DNA from: an uncultured Prevotellaceae bacterium
GTDB taxonomy: Bacteria > Bacteroidota > Bacteroidia > Bacteroidales > Bacteroidaceae
Length of the DNA stretch: 64,000 nt
Assembly: GCA_900321965.1 (NCBI GenBank)
Contig: ONYA01000003.1
Location: 62,001-126,000, forward strand
Direction: 5' to 3'
How positions within the stretch are numbered: the first letter of the stretch is position 1; each line of letters opens with the position of its first letter. The notes under the pieces are model-generated. The model was not told where the DNA came from. It made no database searches and worked only from the letters and a program-made list of their open reading frames with translations. Below are positions 44,224-54,698 of this stretch, piece by piece. A program made the translations under genes and the position numbers.

Positions 44224-46464
44224 TTAATACCAGTCCTCGGTCATCGTCTGACTGTTGACAATGTCAAGGGGTACAAGTTCTACGAAGTCGAACGACCAGC
44301 CGAGGTTGGTATCGTTCACCAGGTTCTTAATACGCAGCCAATAGTCCTTACCCTGCTCGAAGCGCTGCGTGGTGATGATACGGCGTAGCATCATCGTACC
44401 GTAGCCGGTCTCAGAGCGGCAGCTGGTAGAGCCGATGATCTGGCTGGCAGCCGAATAGATGTCGTCTTCGTTATACGACAGCGGGTCGGTAATCGAATTG
44501 TAGGTTCCACGCGAGAAGGAAGCCGGAGCACGCATATAGCCGCGGACGTGCATACGCTGGTCGCTCTCGACGCCGCAGTCCGACGTCTCGTCGTCGGCAC
44601 GGTTTACGATGTCCTCGTAACCGATGGTGGCGTCCTCGTAGGGATTGGCACAGGCATCGAAGGGAATGCCGATAGCCACCATGTCTGACTGCTTCGACGA
44701 GTTGCCCAGATAGAACTGCATCAGACCGCCACGAGCCATCGGGGGATAGATGATACGCAACTCATACTCGCCTGTCGGTACGTGAGGCAGTTTGATGGCG
44801 AAGTCGTAGACATCCCATCCCTGGAACTGGTCGGAGTTGTGGGCGCGCCATGCTCCCATCACGTTGAAGCGAAGCAGTGTTCCGGGATTGTAGCAAACGA
44901 TATTGTCGAAGAACGTATTCTCGAAAGCCACACGGTTGCCGTCGCCGCCACCGTTGAGAGTACTTACCTCAGCAGGTGTAGCACCACGCAGGCCATTGTT
45001 AATCAGCTCATAGAGGAAGGTCGACGAGTCGAAGCGCAGACGTTCGTGGAGGGCGTCCTTGGCATTCTGGTCATACTTCAGTATGCCCTTGATGCGGTGT
45101 ATATAGCCATTCAGCGTCTCCACGCTGTTTTCGCGGTCTACGGGTACGCCGGCGAAAATCAGTGTGTGGTCGCCATCGTTAGGCATACCGAAGAGTCCGA
45201 GCTTTGAAGTCAGCGTGTTGTTCGTCAGATAGCGGTTCAGCCACAGGTTCTTCGTGGTCTTGGGGTTCGTCTCCCACACCTTTAATATGGTATTGGGAAG
45301 CATGGTCTCGAAATACTCTTGCGGCTCGTAGCCGAAACAGAAGTTCCAAGAAGCATCGGTGCTCTTGTTCTTCTCATAGACGATGCGGTCGATAGGCATG
45401 CCAGCGCGCAGGATGTGGTAAGCCACGAACATGTTCAGCACGTTAAACGGGTTGGTGTAGTCGTCGCCCGTACTGATGCGGATACCCTTCTCGTTGACAT
45501 AGTCATACCAGGCGCCACAGTTGCCATACCATTCAGCACACTTGGCTTTCAGATCATCAAGATTATTGATGCCGGCAGCGCGGAACACGTCATCGGTCTC
45601 GGCAAATACCGTCCACTTGATCATACACTCCTTAGGATAATAGAGTGAGTTACCGTCACGGTCCTCGTGCTTCTGCAGTTCGTAGGTTTTTGTCGTACCG
45701 TCAGCATTCAGTTTCTTCTCAGCCATCAGCTGGTTTGTGAAACCTGTAGCCTCCAATGCTGCATAGAAGATGCTGAGGTCTTTCTCGCCCTCTACTCGCA
45801 GCTGGTCGTCGGTCGTACGGTCCGAACGCGGAATGACATGCGAGCAGATGTGCAGAATACCGTTGATAGCCTCGATGTCGCCGTCGGTGATGGCCGAGAT
45901 ATCGTTGAGACTGGTAAAGCCGATGTAATCAGGATTGTAGGCATCCTCGCCGAAGGTACCGACGCGAATGCTACGCCCCGTCTTCATCGTTGTCCAGGTA
46001 GTACCCGTACCGTCGAGGTCTACCTGCATGTGCTTTTCACCTGAGAGGTGGAAGCGTGCAATGTCATCACAGAGGGAGTCGGTCATGAGGTTCACCTTGG
46101 CCATCACGTCGAGAGTGTTCCAGTTGGCGACCTCCGTAATGCCATTATGCTTCAACTTGTTTTTTGAGATGAGGTAAGACTCATCATTGTAGAGGCTGTC
46201 GAGATAGCTGTTCACACCGCTATTCACCGGTGCGAAGCAGGTATATTCGCCATACGTTCCCATGTACTTGTCGAAGCCGCCTTTCTCCAAGATGCGGTAG
46301 AAGGCAGTCAGGTCAGACCTATCGCGCAGCAGCTCAGCAATGGTCTTCTGGTCGGCAGAGAAGAGATCGGAGCCGTCGGGTTCCTCATTGCATGATGCGA
46401 GGCACATCACCGCAACACACCCGAAAGCCAACATCTTTCCTATGTTAAATATTATCTTATTCAT
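44224..46464 (-). CDS. Fasciclin-domain lipoprotein with C-terminal beta-sandwich
   Basis: A 746-aa lipoprotein (VAVMCLASC lipobox, Cys about 24). Two FAS1-type domains: the first with IAELLRDRSDLTAFYRILEKGGF, YTCFAPVNSGVN and INGILHICSHVI; the second with LSIFYAALEATGFTNQLM, TVFAETDDVF and LNGYIHRIKGIL. Residues about 550-746 form a galactose-binding-like or carbohydrate-binding-like sandwich (WDVYDFAIKLPHVPTGEYEL, GWSFDFVELVP). This combination suggests a surface glycan-binding role comparable to SusE/F (inference). It lies 33 bp after SusD of pair 2 and 48 bp before the next fasciclin gene. Confidence 0.85.
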   Translation of the reverse strand: MNKIIFNIGKMLAFGCVAVMCLASCNEEPDGSDLFSADQKTIAELLRDRSDLTAFYRILEKGGFDKYMGTYGEYTCFAPVNSGVNSYLDSLYNDESYLISKNKLKHNGITEVANWNTLDVMAKVNLMTDSLCDDIARFHLSGEKHMQVDLDGTGTTWTTMKTGRSIRVGTFGEDAYNPDYIGFTSLNDISAITDGDIEAINGILHICSHVIPRSDRTTDDQLRVEGEKDLSIFYAALEATGFTNQLMAEKKLNADGTTKTYELQKHEDRDGNSLYYPKECMIKWTVFAETDDVFRAAGINNLDDLKAKCAEWYGNCGAWYDYVNEKGIRISTGDDYTNPFNVLNMFVAYHILRAGMPIDRIVYEKNKSTDASWNFCFGYEPQEYFETMLPNTILKVWETNPKTTKNLWLNRYLTNNTLTSKLGLFGMPNDGDHTLIFAGVPVDRENSVETLNGYIHRIKGILKYDQNAKDALHERLRFDSSTFLYELINNGLRGATPAEVSTLNGGGDGNRVAFENTFFDNIVCYNPGTLLRFNVMGAWRAHNSDQFQGWDVYDFAIKLPHVPTGEYELRIIYPPMARGGLMQFYLGNSSKQSDMVAIGIPFDACANPYEDATIGYEDIVNRADDETSDCGVESDQRMHVRGYMRAPASFSRGTYNSITDPLSYNEDDIYSAASQIIGSTSCRSETGYGTMMLRRIITTQRFEQGKDYWLRIKNLVNDTNLGWSFDFVELVPLDIVNSQTMTEDWY

Positions 46465-46497
46465 ATCTTTTGGTTGTGAACTTGTTCAACAATGGGG

Positions 46498-48228
46498 TTA
46501 TTTTCTTGAAGCCGATTTATAGACAGGGTTCTGAACGAGACTGGTATTAATCTCCACTTCGTCCTGGTTGATAGGCATATAGAGATAACGCTCGTCGCGC
46601 ATCTTGGCTCTCATGGAAGCGGGTACAGCATACTTACGCAGTGCCAGCTCGAAGAACACGTCGCTGTTGGCCACATAACCTTCCGTCAGTTTCTTCTTCA
46701 GGTCGGCTTGGTTCGCCGTGTGGCGGTAGTTGTAGCGCATGAGGTCGAACCAGCGCTTACCCTCAAAGCACAGCTCACGGGCACGCTCTGCCAAGACGAG
46801 CTGTTCCATCTTGTCCTTATAGGTAGAATACTTCAGCGCATAAGAAGACTTATTGGCATCGGAGAGTGCGCGCTCGTTGACGAACTTACAGATTTCGAAA
46901 GCCTCCTCGTTACGGGTGTCGTCATCGGCCTTGCCTCCTAAGTTGTAGAGCTGTACCAAAGCCTCTGCCTTCATCAGCATCACGTCGGTCAAGCGATAGA
47001 AAATCCAGTTCTGCTGGACATTCGAACGGGTGTCGCGCTTGGAGTCGGCCGTGTTGTTAGTACCTGCCGATGTTGAGGCCACGAACTTACGTATGCCGAA
47101 CTGCTCCATACTGGAACTGTTGGCATCGTAGAGGAACTCATAGAGTCGCTGGTCAACAGAATTATTCCACACGCCATTACCGGTGTTGTCAACCTTTCCG
47201 AACACTGATGATGCCTTCAGATAGCCAAAGCCGTTAGAGCTGGCATTGTTGTAGCGGAAATACATCTGGTCGAGCCCCGTGTTGCTGACACTTGAGCTGC
47301 GATACTGCAGTTCAAAGATGCTCTCATCAGCATTTTGACCTGTCTGACCGAAGAGGTCATCATACATATTATTGTAGTCAGCAAGGTAGTAGGGTTTCTC
47401 CTCGTCGTCGGCCCTGTGGCGGCGGGGGCCGCCCTGCTCATAGGCTTCCTTCTTGGCATTGATAATCTTATCGCAACATTCCACGCAAGCCTCGTAGTCG
47501 CTGGCACTGCGGTTGACGGAGGCACGCCAGAGGTAGATGTCGGCCAGGACAGCGTTGATACCGTCCTGATTCAGATAGCCCTTGTCGCGCCAGTCACCAT
47601 AGGTAGAGCCAGAGATAGCATATTTCGATGCTTCCTTCAGGTCGTTGATACACATTGTGAGCACCTCGTCGGGAGTTGCCTGTGGGGCATTGAGGTTATC
47701 ACTGCTGTTCAGGTATGCCCCAGGCGTCACAGGAATATCGTGGAACACCTTCGTCAGATAGAAATAGCAGAAGGCGCGCAGAGCCAGTACCTGTGCTTTG
47801 TTGGCATCATAGTCGCCTCGCGTATAGTCGGGGTCAACTGCAATCACACTCTCAGCCTTCTGCAGTACGAGGTTACAGTAATTAATGGCTGAGTAGAACG
47901 GATACCACGTTGTAAACGCATTCTCCGTCTCAATGTTGAGCGAGTAGATCTGCGCCAGAGCCGTCTTGTAAGCCGCCGAGGCAGGCAGTGTCGCAGTAAC
48001 GACGAGTTCGTCGGAACGGAAATCGCCCCAGATAATCATGTTGCGTATGGCTGTAGCGTCGCGCAACTGTGCGTATGCTGCCGAGACGACCGTTTCCACC
48101 TCGCTTTTCTTCTGCCAGTAGTCTTCATCAACCGTTTTGTTGTCAGGCAGGATGACAGTATCGACACATGCAGAAAAACCACAGATGACGCAGATTCCAG
48201 AGATGATATTTTTTATTTTGGTAATCAT
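46498..48228 (-). CDS. SusD/RagB-like outer-membrane lipoprotein (pair 2)
   Basis: A 576-aa SusD-family lipoprotein (MITKIKNIISGICVICGFSAC, Cys about 21). Family features: YWQKKSEVETVVSAAYAQLRD, IWGDFRSDELV, CYFYLTKVFHDIPVT, INAVLADIYLWRASV and the C-terminal RARELCFEGKRWFDLMRYNYRH. Normal length. It partners the SusC at 48264-51722, whose stop is 35 bp upstream of its start. It begins with the same ATGATTACCAA as three other genes of the locus. Confidence 0.95.
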   Translation of the reverse strand: MITKIKNIISGICVICGFSACVDTVILPDNKTVDEDYWQKKSEVETVVSAAYAQLRDATAIRNMIIWGDFRSDELVVTATLPASAAYKTALAQIYSLNIETENAFTTWYPFYSAINYCNLVLQKAESVIAVDPDYTRGDYDANKAQVLALRAFCYFYLTKVFHDIPVTPGAYLNSSDNLNAPQATPDEVLTMCINDLKEASKYAISGSTYGDWRDKGYLNQDGINAVLADIYLWRASVNRSASDYEACVECCDKIINAKKEAYEQGGPRRHRADDEEKPYYLADYNNMYDDLFGQTGQNADESIFELQYRSSSVSNTGLDQMYFRYNNASSNGFGYLKASSVFGKVDNTGNGVWNNSVDQRLYEFLYDANSSSMEQFGIRKFVASTSAGTNNTADSKRDTRSNVQQNWIFYRLTDVMLMKAEALVQLYNLGGKADDDTRNEEAFEICKFVNERALSDANKSSYALKYSTYKDKMEQLVLAERARELCFEGKRWFDLMRYNYRHTANQADLKKKLTEGYVANSDVFFELALRKYAVPASMRAKMRDERYLYMPINQDEVEINTSLVQNPVYKSASRK

Positions 48229-48258
48229 AATTTCTAATTTCTAATTACTAATTACTAA
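48229..48258. repeat. AATTAG-type leader repeat, copy B
   Basis: Minus-strand run of TAATTAGTAATTAGAAATT-type units filling the gap between SusC and SusD of pair 2, directly upstream of the SusD ATG. Confidence 0.55.
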
Positions 48259-48263
48259 TGTCG

Positions 48264-51200
48264 TTAGAATCCAAAGTTCAAGCTGGCAGTGATCATCCGC
48301 GATCTTGGCGTTGTGGCACCGTCAGAAGCCGGAGTATATGTACCTGCGGAAACCTCAGGATCAATACCCGTGTACCTCGTCCAGCAGAAGAGATTGTTCA
48401 TAGTCACGTAAGCCGTCAGTGTGTTCAGGCCGTACTTCTTGAGAGTTGTCTTAGGCACACTGTAGGAAATCTGCAGGTTGTTCAGACGGAGGAAGGAGCC
48501 GTCCTCTACGAATCGCGAACTGACCTGGTAGTTGTAGCCTGTGCCATAGAGAGCACGGGGAATAGCCGTCACGTCGCCGTCCTTACGCCAGCGGTATGTC
48601 ACCGAGGCGCACTGGTTCTGCGTGCCGTACATGCTTTCCAAGTTCATGCGTGCCGTATTGATAATCTTGTTGCCCCAACGGAAGACGAAGCGGCTGACGA
48701 GTTTCCACTGTCCATACTGGAGTGTCAGGCCGAAACCGCCCTGCATCTTCGGCAGCGAGTTGCCTAAGTACTTGATGTCGAGCTCGTTGATGGTACCGTC
48801 ATGGTTCACGTCCTCGTAGAAGGCGTCACCACCCTTGAACTCATACTCTGTCTTACCATAATAATAAGTAAGGTGCTTGGGTACGCCGGTATTGGTCATG
48901 ATGACCTTGCCGTTCTCGTCGGTAGCCACCGGGAAGGTCTTACCCTCAGCAAGCTGCTGGTTAATCCAAGCCTCATAGTTCCAGTCGTAGGCTTCGCCAC
49001 GGGCAGCAGCCTGGGCCTGCAGCTGGAGCTGCTTGGTGTTGTAGTTCTCGAGGTATTCATAAGAATACTGGAACACGCCATTGCTGTTGTAACCGTAGAT
49101 AGAGCAAAGCGGGTCGCCCACCACCACGCGGCTGAGGATAGAGCTGGAGCCACGTCTGTCGTAGCTGGGCTCGGTATTCATATTGTCAAGCACGCGCTGG
49201 TCCATCTCCAACAGTTTGTTGATGTTCTGAGCCAGGTTGAAGTTAGCCGAAGCCGAGAACTTCTTAATCTTGATGAACTTGTTGGCATTGAACTGCAATT
49301 CCCAGCCCTTGTTCTCCATCTCGCCCACGTTACCCCAGGCAAGCGTTGTCGAGGTGTTCCAGGTGCCCGATGTCGGAATGGGTATAGCCCTCATCAGCAT
49401 GTCCTTCTTTGTCTCCTTATAGAGGTTAATGTCTACCTCGAAGATATCGTCAAGGAAGCCAATATTGAAGCCGAGGTTGTAGCCAATCTTCTTCTCAGGA
49501 CGCAGGTCGTCGAGCTTCATGCCGCTCATCGTCGTATAATAGCCTGTGCCGTAACGTCCTGCACGCGAGGTGTACTGGTTGAAGTAGTTGTCGACAGATA
49601 CGCTGGAACTACCGGTGATACCCCATGAGCCACGGATGCCGAGCATCGACACATACTTGAGCAGCGGCTTGAAGAACGGCTCCTCACTGAGGTTGTAACG
49701 CAACGACACCGAGGGTGAGTAGAACCAGGGGTTCTCGGGACCGAACTTAGAGTTGCCGTCACCACGGAGACCGAATCCGATGTTGTAACGCGACTTATAA
49801 GAGAAGTGGGCGTTGTAGACGAAGTCCTGCCAAGCCGACTTCGTTGTTCCCGGCTGGTTGTCCATACCTAAGAGGCGGGCAGTGATGGTAGCATCCTCAA
49901 TACCGTTAGGTATGGAGTTCTGTCCGAGATACTGGTAAGTATTCTTCTGCGTGCCGGCTTCGTAGTATGCCATCATCGTCAGGTAGAAGTCCTCGTTCTT
50001 AAAGGCCGGCGTGAAGGTGAGCTTCAGGCGCGAACCCATCTTAAACTGGTTCTGCTCCGTATTGGTGATGAAGTTATAGTCGCCGTCGGTATAGCTGCCG
50101 TTCGACAGGCTACCCGGCATGAAGGTCGGCTTTGAGTAGGCATAGATGTCGAAATAGACGCGGCCGTCGAAGGTCAGGCGGTGCTTGCCGTTTTCCGTAC
50201 CGAGCAGTTCGTACTTGATATTGAAGTCAGGCACGATGCTGTAGGTCTTCTCCTTCTGCCACGACTTGTTGGCGTATGCCACCGGGTTGCCGATGTTGAC
50301 GACGTCAACCAGCTGTTGGGAAGTGTAGTTGCCATCGTCAGGCGTGAAACCATTTCTCACGGGGTTCATCAGGAAGAACTCGCCCGTATTGTTGTTATAC
50401 TGGTCGTAACGGTAGATGCTGGCATTGGGCGCCATGGCCAATGCCATAGCGAGCAGTGCGTTGTTAGAACCGTTGTTCTTGCTGCTGCCGTAGGTATAGT
50501 TCTTCAGGTTGTCGGTATAAGTCAGCGCGAAGTTGGTCGAGAAGCGGATGCGGTCAGACACGTTGTAGTCCAGCACGAGACGTGTGGTGAGACGGTCCAG
50601 ACGCTGCTTGATGACAGTACCCAACTGGTGGTTATAGCTGGCTGAGATACGGAAGGTAGCCTTCTGACCGCCACCGGAGATGTTGAAGTTTGCCTCGTGC
50701 TGCTCACCGAACTGCGAAACGGCGTCCACCCAGTCGGTGTTCTTGTTCCAGTTGTTGGCCTCGGCCCACGATTCGGCAGGCACGTAGTTAATCTCGTTGA
50801 TAGTGGAAGTAGCCGAGGAACTCTGCGTGGGGTTGTAGAACTCCTCCTTGAGCATCATGGTGTAGTTGTCACCGTTCAGCAGTTCATAGCCGGCAGGCAT
50901 CCACGTTCCCGTGAACTTATAGCCCAACGTCACCTTGGGTTTACCGCGTGTACCGCGCTTGGTCGTAATCTGGATAACGCCGTTGGCACCCTGCGAACCC
51001 CAGATGGCCGTAGCGGCGGCATCCTTCAGAACGGTGATGCTGGCGATATCGTCGACGCTGACAGCCAACATCGACGAGAACTTCTCCTCGTCCATGTTCT
51101 CGGGGTCGAAGTCGGCGGTGTCGTACTCAAAGATCTTGTCGTCGACAACGATAAGAGGCTCGGCACTGCCGCTGAGGGTAGACACACCACGCAGGCGCAT

Positions 51201-51722
51201 CGTCGTTCCGGCACCGAGGTTACCCGAATTGTTGACGATGTCGAGACCGGCAATCTCACCCTGCAGCGCTTCGTCGGCGGAGGTGAAGGCCATACCCTCG
51301 ATATTCTCCATGCTCATCGTCTGCTGCGAGACGGAAATCTCGCGCTTGTCGATGTTCAGACCGCCGGAACTGGTTCGGCGTCCCTTGACAGTGACCTCCT
51401 TCAGCGTGGTCTTGTCGTCTTCCATCTTGATTTTGAAGGTCTTCTGTGTTCCGATAGTCAGCGTCTTGGTCTTGCTGCCTACGTAGGAGACGACGAGTTT
51501 GTTCTTCGGATTGGCAATCTTCATCGAGAAGTTACCCATCATATCAGTCTGTGTTGCATTGACGATACGGTTATTGCCGTCTCGCTCCGTTACATTGGCC
51601 ATCATGACCGGACCCATAGCGTCCTCCACCGTACCTGATATGACCGTTCCCTGTGCCATCATCGTCTGGGCGACAAATGTGAACAGGAGTGTCAATAATA
51701 TCTTGTTTATCTTGGTAATCAT
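48264..51722 (-). CDS. SusC/RagA-like TonB-dependent outer-membrane transporter (pair 2)
   Basis: An 1152-aa TonB-linked transporter: signal peptide (1-23, VAQTMMAQ), carboxypeptidase-regulatory-like domain (VISGTVEDAMGPVMMANV), a KEVTVKGRRTSSGG linker, plug domain (TTMRLRGVSTLSGSAEPLIVVD, WGSQGANGVIQITTKRG) and a barrel ending TASLNFGF. The ring of functions is as for pair 1. Start MITKINKILL matches the other MITK starts. Gap of 31 bp after the 953-aa fasciclin gene. Confidence 0.95.
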   Translation of the reverse strand: MITKINKILLTLLFTFVAQTMMAQGTVISGTVEDAMGPVMMANVTERDGNNRIVNATQTDMMGNFSMKIANPKNKLVVSYVGSKTKTLTIGTQKTFKIKMEDDKTTLKEVTVKGRRTSSGGLNIDKREISVSQQTMSMENIEGMAFTSADEALQGEIAGLDIVNNSGNLGAGTTMRLRGVSTLSGSAEPLIVVDDKIFEYDTADFDPENMDEEKFSSMLAVSVDDIASITVLKDAAATAIWGSQGANGVIQITTKRGTRGKPKVTLGYKFTGTWMPAGYELLNGDNYTMMLKEEFYNPTQSSSATSTINEINYVPAESWAEANNWNKNTDWVDAVSQFGEQHEANFNISGGGQKATFRISASYNHQLGTVIKQRLDRLTTRLVLDYNVSDRIRFSTNFALTYTDNLKNYTYGSSKNNGSNNALLAMALAMAPNASIYRYDQYNNNTGEFFLMNPVRNGFTPDDGNYTSQQLVDVVNIGNPVAYANKSWQKEKTYSIVPDFNIKYELLGTENGKHRLTFDGRVYFDIYAYSKPTFMPGSLSNGSYTDGDYNFITNTEQNQFKMGSRLKLTFTPAFKNEDFYLTMMAYYEAGTQKNTYQYLGQNSIPNGIEDATITARLLGMDNQPGTTKSAWQDFVYNAHFSYKSRYNIGFGLRGDGNSKFGPENPWFYSPSVSLRYNLSEEPFFKPLLKYVSMLGIRGSWGITGSSSVSVDNYFNQYTSRAGRYGTGYYTTMSGMKLDDLRPEKKIGYNLGFNIGFLDDIFEVDINLYKETKKDMLMRAIPIPTSGTWNTSTTLAWGNVGEMENKGWELQFNANKFIKIKKFSASANFNLAQNINKLLEMDQRVLDNMNTEPSYDRRGSSSILSRVVVGDPLCSIYGYNSNGVFQYSYEYLENYNTKQLQLQAQAAARGEAYDWNYEAWINQQLAEGKTFPVATDENGKVIMTNTGVPKHLTYYYGKTEYEFKGGDAFYEDVNHDGTINELDIKYLGNSLPKMQGGFGLTLQYGQWKLVSRFVFRWGNKIINTARMNLESMYGTQNQCASVTYRWRKDGDVTAIPRALYGTGYNYQVSSRFVEDGSFLRLNNLQISYSVPKTTLKKYGLNTLTAYVTMNNLFCWTRYTGIDPEVSAGTYTPASDGATTPRSRMITASLNFGF

Positions 51723-51756
51723 AATTACTAATTTCTAATTACTAATTACTAATTTA
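51723..51756. repeat. AATTAG-type leader repeat, copy C
   Basis: Minus-strand run of AATTAGTAATTAGTAATTAG-type units filling the gap between the 953-aa fasciclin gene and SusC of pair 2, directly upstream of the SusC ATG; it overlaps the last bases of the fasciclin gene. Confidence 0.55.
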
Positions 51757-54615
51757 ATACTTTCTGTTGCTGTTATAGCACAACGGCGTGTCGATACCAT
51801 GGACGGTCACGAAGGCCGAGGTCTCGATAGACTTGTAGCCATTCTTCTCAGATGTCGTGATGTCGCGGGCAATGAGGTTAGCATTGGCCGAAGAGGCATT
51901 GATGGTCACCTGAGTATTCGAGGCGTCCTTCACCGTGAGTTTGTTGTTACCGCCAGAGACAGTCAGCGTCTGGGCAATACCAATAGAGTTCGAACAGAAT
52001 GTTGAATAAGAAGGCTCCGGGGTCGTCAGCCCGGTTGCAGGATCATAGTTCTTGAAGTAGCGGTCGGCAAAGAGTGAGCTGTTCTGCGTGTGATAGCGTA
52101 CGAAACGCGTCATCTTGTCTAACATCTCCTTGACGTAGGCAGCAGCGTCTCTCTGACTACTGAAGCCATACTGGTCGGCAACGCTCTCCCAGTTCTCGAC
52201 GATGGCGAGCACCGTCTTCCAGGTGGGCAGGCCCATCGTCTGCTGGGCTTTGACCATAGCCTCGTATGTGGGTGCATATACCGTATAGTTATAGGCACTG
52301 AGCATACCCCAGTTATTGTTATCGTCGATAATACGGTAGGCTTTCATCTTGGTCTTCTTCTGAGCCTCAGTCTCGCCACCGGTAAGAATGCCTGCGAAGG
52401 TGTAGATATCCTCATTATTGAACTGGTAGCAGAAGTTCAGGAAGTGGTCGTATTCAGGTGCATTGACGTCGTAGTCGGCACTCTCGTCATAAAACTCCGG
52501 GCGCGACAAGACTTGCTCCACGCTCTTGATGGTGGGCTGCAACGGATAGTCGAGGCGATAGACGGTACCGTTCTCAATCTTAGCGTCGGGGCTGTTGGCG
52601 TCGAAAGTCTGGGTGATGGTCGACCACTGCGAGGGGTCGTCCACCTGCAGGCCGCCAGCCACCTTGTCGCCGTCGACGACAATGACGCCGCCGTGCTTCG
52701 TCTTGTAATAGCGGTTGCCGTAGAGTCCGTACTGAGGACTGCCCTTACCCGTCTCCGTAGAGTCGGCCAGCACAACGGTGCAGTAGTCGAGGAAGTCCTT
52801 GATCTGGCTGTTGAAGTAGCCGGTCTCGATGTTGATGTCCTGCGCGCCGGCAGTCTCCACATACGAGCTGAGTTCATTGTAGGGTCCCGACTGGTAGATG
52901 TATTTCTTCACCAGCACATGGAAAGAGCCGTCGGCCTGTGGGTCGAAACGGAAGCGCAGGCCCTTCAGGCCGTCGTCATCCTTCACCGACGTGGGGTCGA
53001 TGATGATGAACTGCGTCTCGTTGTCGGTGGGGACGAAGAGTCCGTAGCGGGCCTTCATCGAGAGCAGGTAGTAGTACATGTCGGCGCCGAGCTTCGAGGC
53101 TGTACCGGCAGTGGTCTGGTGGTCGTTGAGCATCTCGCCCATCGTGCGCATGTCCTTATATACAGAGGCCGGACCGAGGACTGAATTATACAGTTTCGGA
53201 CCGAAGAGCTTGTTCATCTTGTAGATAACGCCATTGTTGGCAATGGTGACGTCGTAATTGCCGTCGCTCTTGCGCTTGATGTCGTCACGAGTGACATCGA
53301 GGAACTCAAAGGCATCGTTCTGCACTGTCGAGAACGTGCTGGGCACCGTCTTGGTCAGATAGGGCTTCATCACGTTGTTCAGGATGCTGGCGAAGATGGA
53401 CGGGTCGTTATTGTAGACGGCATCAAGATGGGCATTGAGGTTGGCTGCGGTGATGTCGAGCGTCGGATTGCCAAGGTTCTTCAGAATATAGGACGACTCG
53501 TTGAGGAAGTAATTCTCCACAGCCTGGTCGTCGGGAGCTAAGAATGCAGCAATCTCAGCCTCGTCATCGCTGGAGCCGCCCTTCAGCGTCGGGTTATAGT
53601 AGTTCCAGCCCGGATCGAAGTCGAGCAACTGGTTGTCGGCCACCGTGACGCCACGCAAAGGCTGCGACAACTTGACGCGCTGCGAGTTCTTACTCAGATA
53701 GCGGATGGAGAACACGGTGTCCTGACCGATGGTGCTCGAGGTCTCACGATACTGCTCCGTCAGCGTCAGGTCGGCTTCCGGGAAGCTGTAGTAGTCCAGG
53801 ATACGCGAGAGATAGTGGGTGTCGCTGCCCGAACGCAGAATCTCGGCCATATTGCCAGGATTGACGAGCACCTCGTCGAGCTGGTGTATATAGCCGTTCT
53901 GGCACACGACGTCGCTCTTCACCACCTTGCGGTCGAAGACGTATGCATCGCCATCGACGTAGTCATGGCCGGTAAGTATCTTGAAGTCGCTGTCGGCACC
54001 TGTCACGGTCATATTGTTTTTCAGCATATACTCACCGGTGAAGTGTACCATCGGGGCTACAGTATTGTCGAACACAGCGAACATGGAACGGCCTGCATTC
54101 TGGAAACGCGAGTAATACTTGTTGTTGGCTGGCATAGCCTCGGGGGCGAACGGGGTCACAGCGTATGTGAGACGCATGTTCGTGGCGTGCTTCACCAACT
54201 GGCCCTGAAGCATAGAGCCCTGGGCATTCTGCTTGTTCGACAGTGTTCCGATGAGGATGGCATTGTCGAGCATCGTAGAGAACAGCAGTTCAGCCTTTTG
54301 TGAACGGGTCAGCTGCTCGTAGCTGCTGGCACCAAACTTGTTGTTTCCGCCTGCAAAGAATCTTGCAAAGGCTTCATCATTGGCTGGGAAGATTGTCTTA
54401 CTACCAGTTTTGCTCAACACCTCCGAGTACCCCAAGTCGTCGATGAGCTTGCAGTAAGTCGTAAACGACCCCTGAAGCTGTGAAGGTTGCTGAAGCTCTT
54501 TGTAGATACTCTCGCCAAGCCAAGATGGCAATTCTCCTTCCGGCACCACATAGTCCTTCGTACAGGACCCCAGGCCTAAGCACAGAAGGGAAGCATACAA
54601 AAAGAGTTTTTTCAT
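51754..54615 (-). CDS. Large fasciclin-repeat lipoprotein, first gene of the SusCD locus
   Basis: A 953-aa lipoprotein (MKKLFLYASLLCLGLGSC, Cys 18) with about four FAS1-type units. Unit ends are marked by 'NGYIHQLDEVLV' (about 240), 'NNGVIYKMNKLFGP' (about 470) and 'ENGTVYRLDYPLQ' (about 695); unit cores include KTIFPANDEAFARF, RYGLFVPTDNETQF and NYTVYAPTYEAMVKAQ. The repeats are strongly diverged. It is the first gene after the operon promoter, before SusC. Likely exposed at the surface; I infer a glycan-capture or complex-scaffolding role, but no substrate is visible. Confidence 0.83.
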   Translation of the reverse strand: MKKLFLYASLLCLGLGSCTKDYVVPEGELPSWLGESIYKELQQPSQLQGSFTTYCKLIDDLGYSEVLSKTGSKTIFPANDEAFARFFAGGNNKFGASSYEQLTRSQKAELLFSTMLDNAILIGTLSNKQNAQGSMLQGQLVKHATNMRLTYAVTPFAPEAMPANNKYYSRFQNAGRSMFAVFDNTVAPMVHFTGEYMLKNNMTVTGADSDFKILTGHDYVDGDAYVFDRKVVKSDVVCQNGYIHQLDEVLVNPGNMAEILRSGSDTHYLSRILDYYSFPEADLTLTEQYRETSSTIGQDTVFSIRYLSKNSQRVKLSQPLRGVTVADNQLLDFDPGWNYYNPTLKGGSSDDEAEIAAFLAPDDQAVENYFLNESSYILKNLGNPTLDITAANLNAHLDAVYNNDPSIFASILNNVMKPYLTKTVPSTFSTVQNDAFEFLDVTRDDIKRKSDGNYDVTIANNGVIYKMNKLFGPKLYNSVLGPASVYKDMRTMGEMLNDHQTTAGTASKLGADMYYYLLSMKARYGLFVPTDNETQFIIIDPTSVKDDDGLKGLRFRFDPQADGSFHVLVKKYIYQSGPYNELSSYVETAGAQDINIETGYFNSQIKDFLDYCTVVLADSTETGKGSPQYGLYGNRYYKTKHGGVIVVDGDKVAGGLQVDDPSQWSTITQTFDANSPDAKIENGTVYRLDYPLQPTIKSVEQVLSRPEFYDESADYDVNAPEYDHFLNFCYQFNNEDIYTFAGILTGGETEAQKKTKMKAYRIIDDNNNWGMLSAYNYTVYAPTYEAMVKAQQTMGLPTWKTVLAIVENWESVADQYGFSSQRDAAAYVKEMLDKMTRFVRYHTQNSSLFADRYFKNYDPATGLTTPEPSYSTFCSNSIGIAQTLTVSGGNNKLTVKDASNTQVTINASSANANLIARDITTSEKNGYKSIETSAFVTVHGIDTPLCYNSNRKY

Positions 54616-54698
54616 AAAAGTTGTTTTAATTGTATATTAGTTCTTAATCTTAGCAGTTAGCATAGGGGTATAAAGCCCCCACTTTAGGTTTTTGGGCA

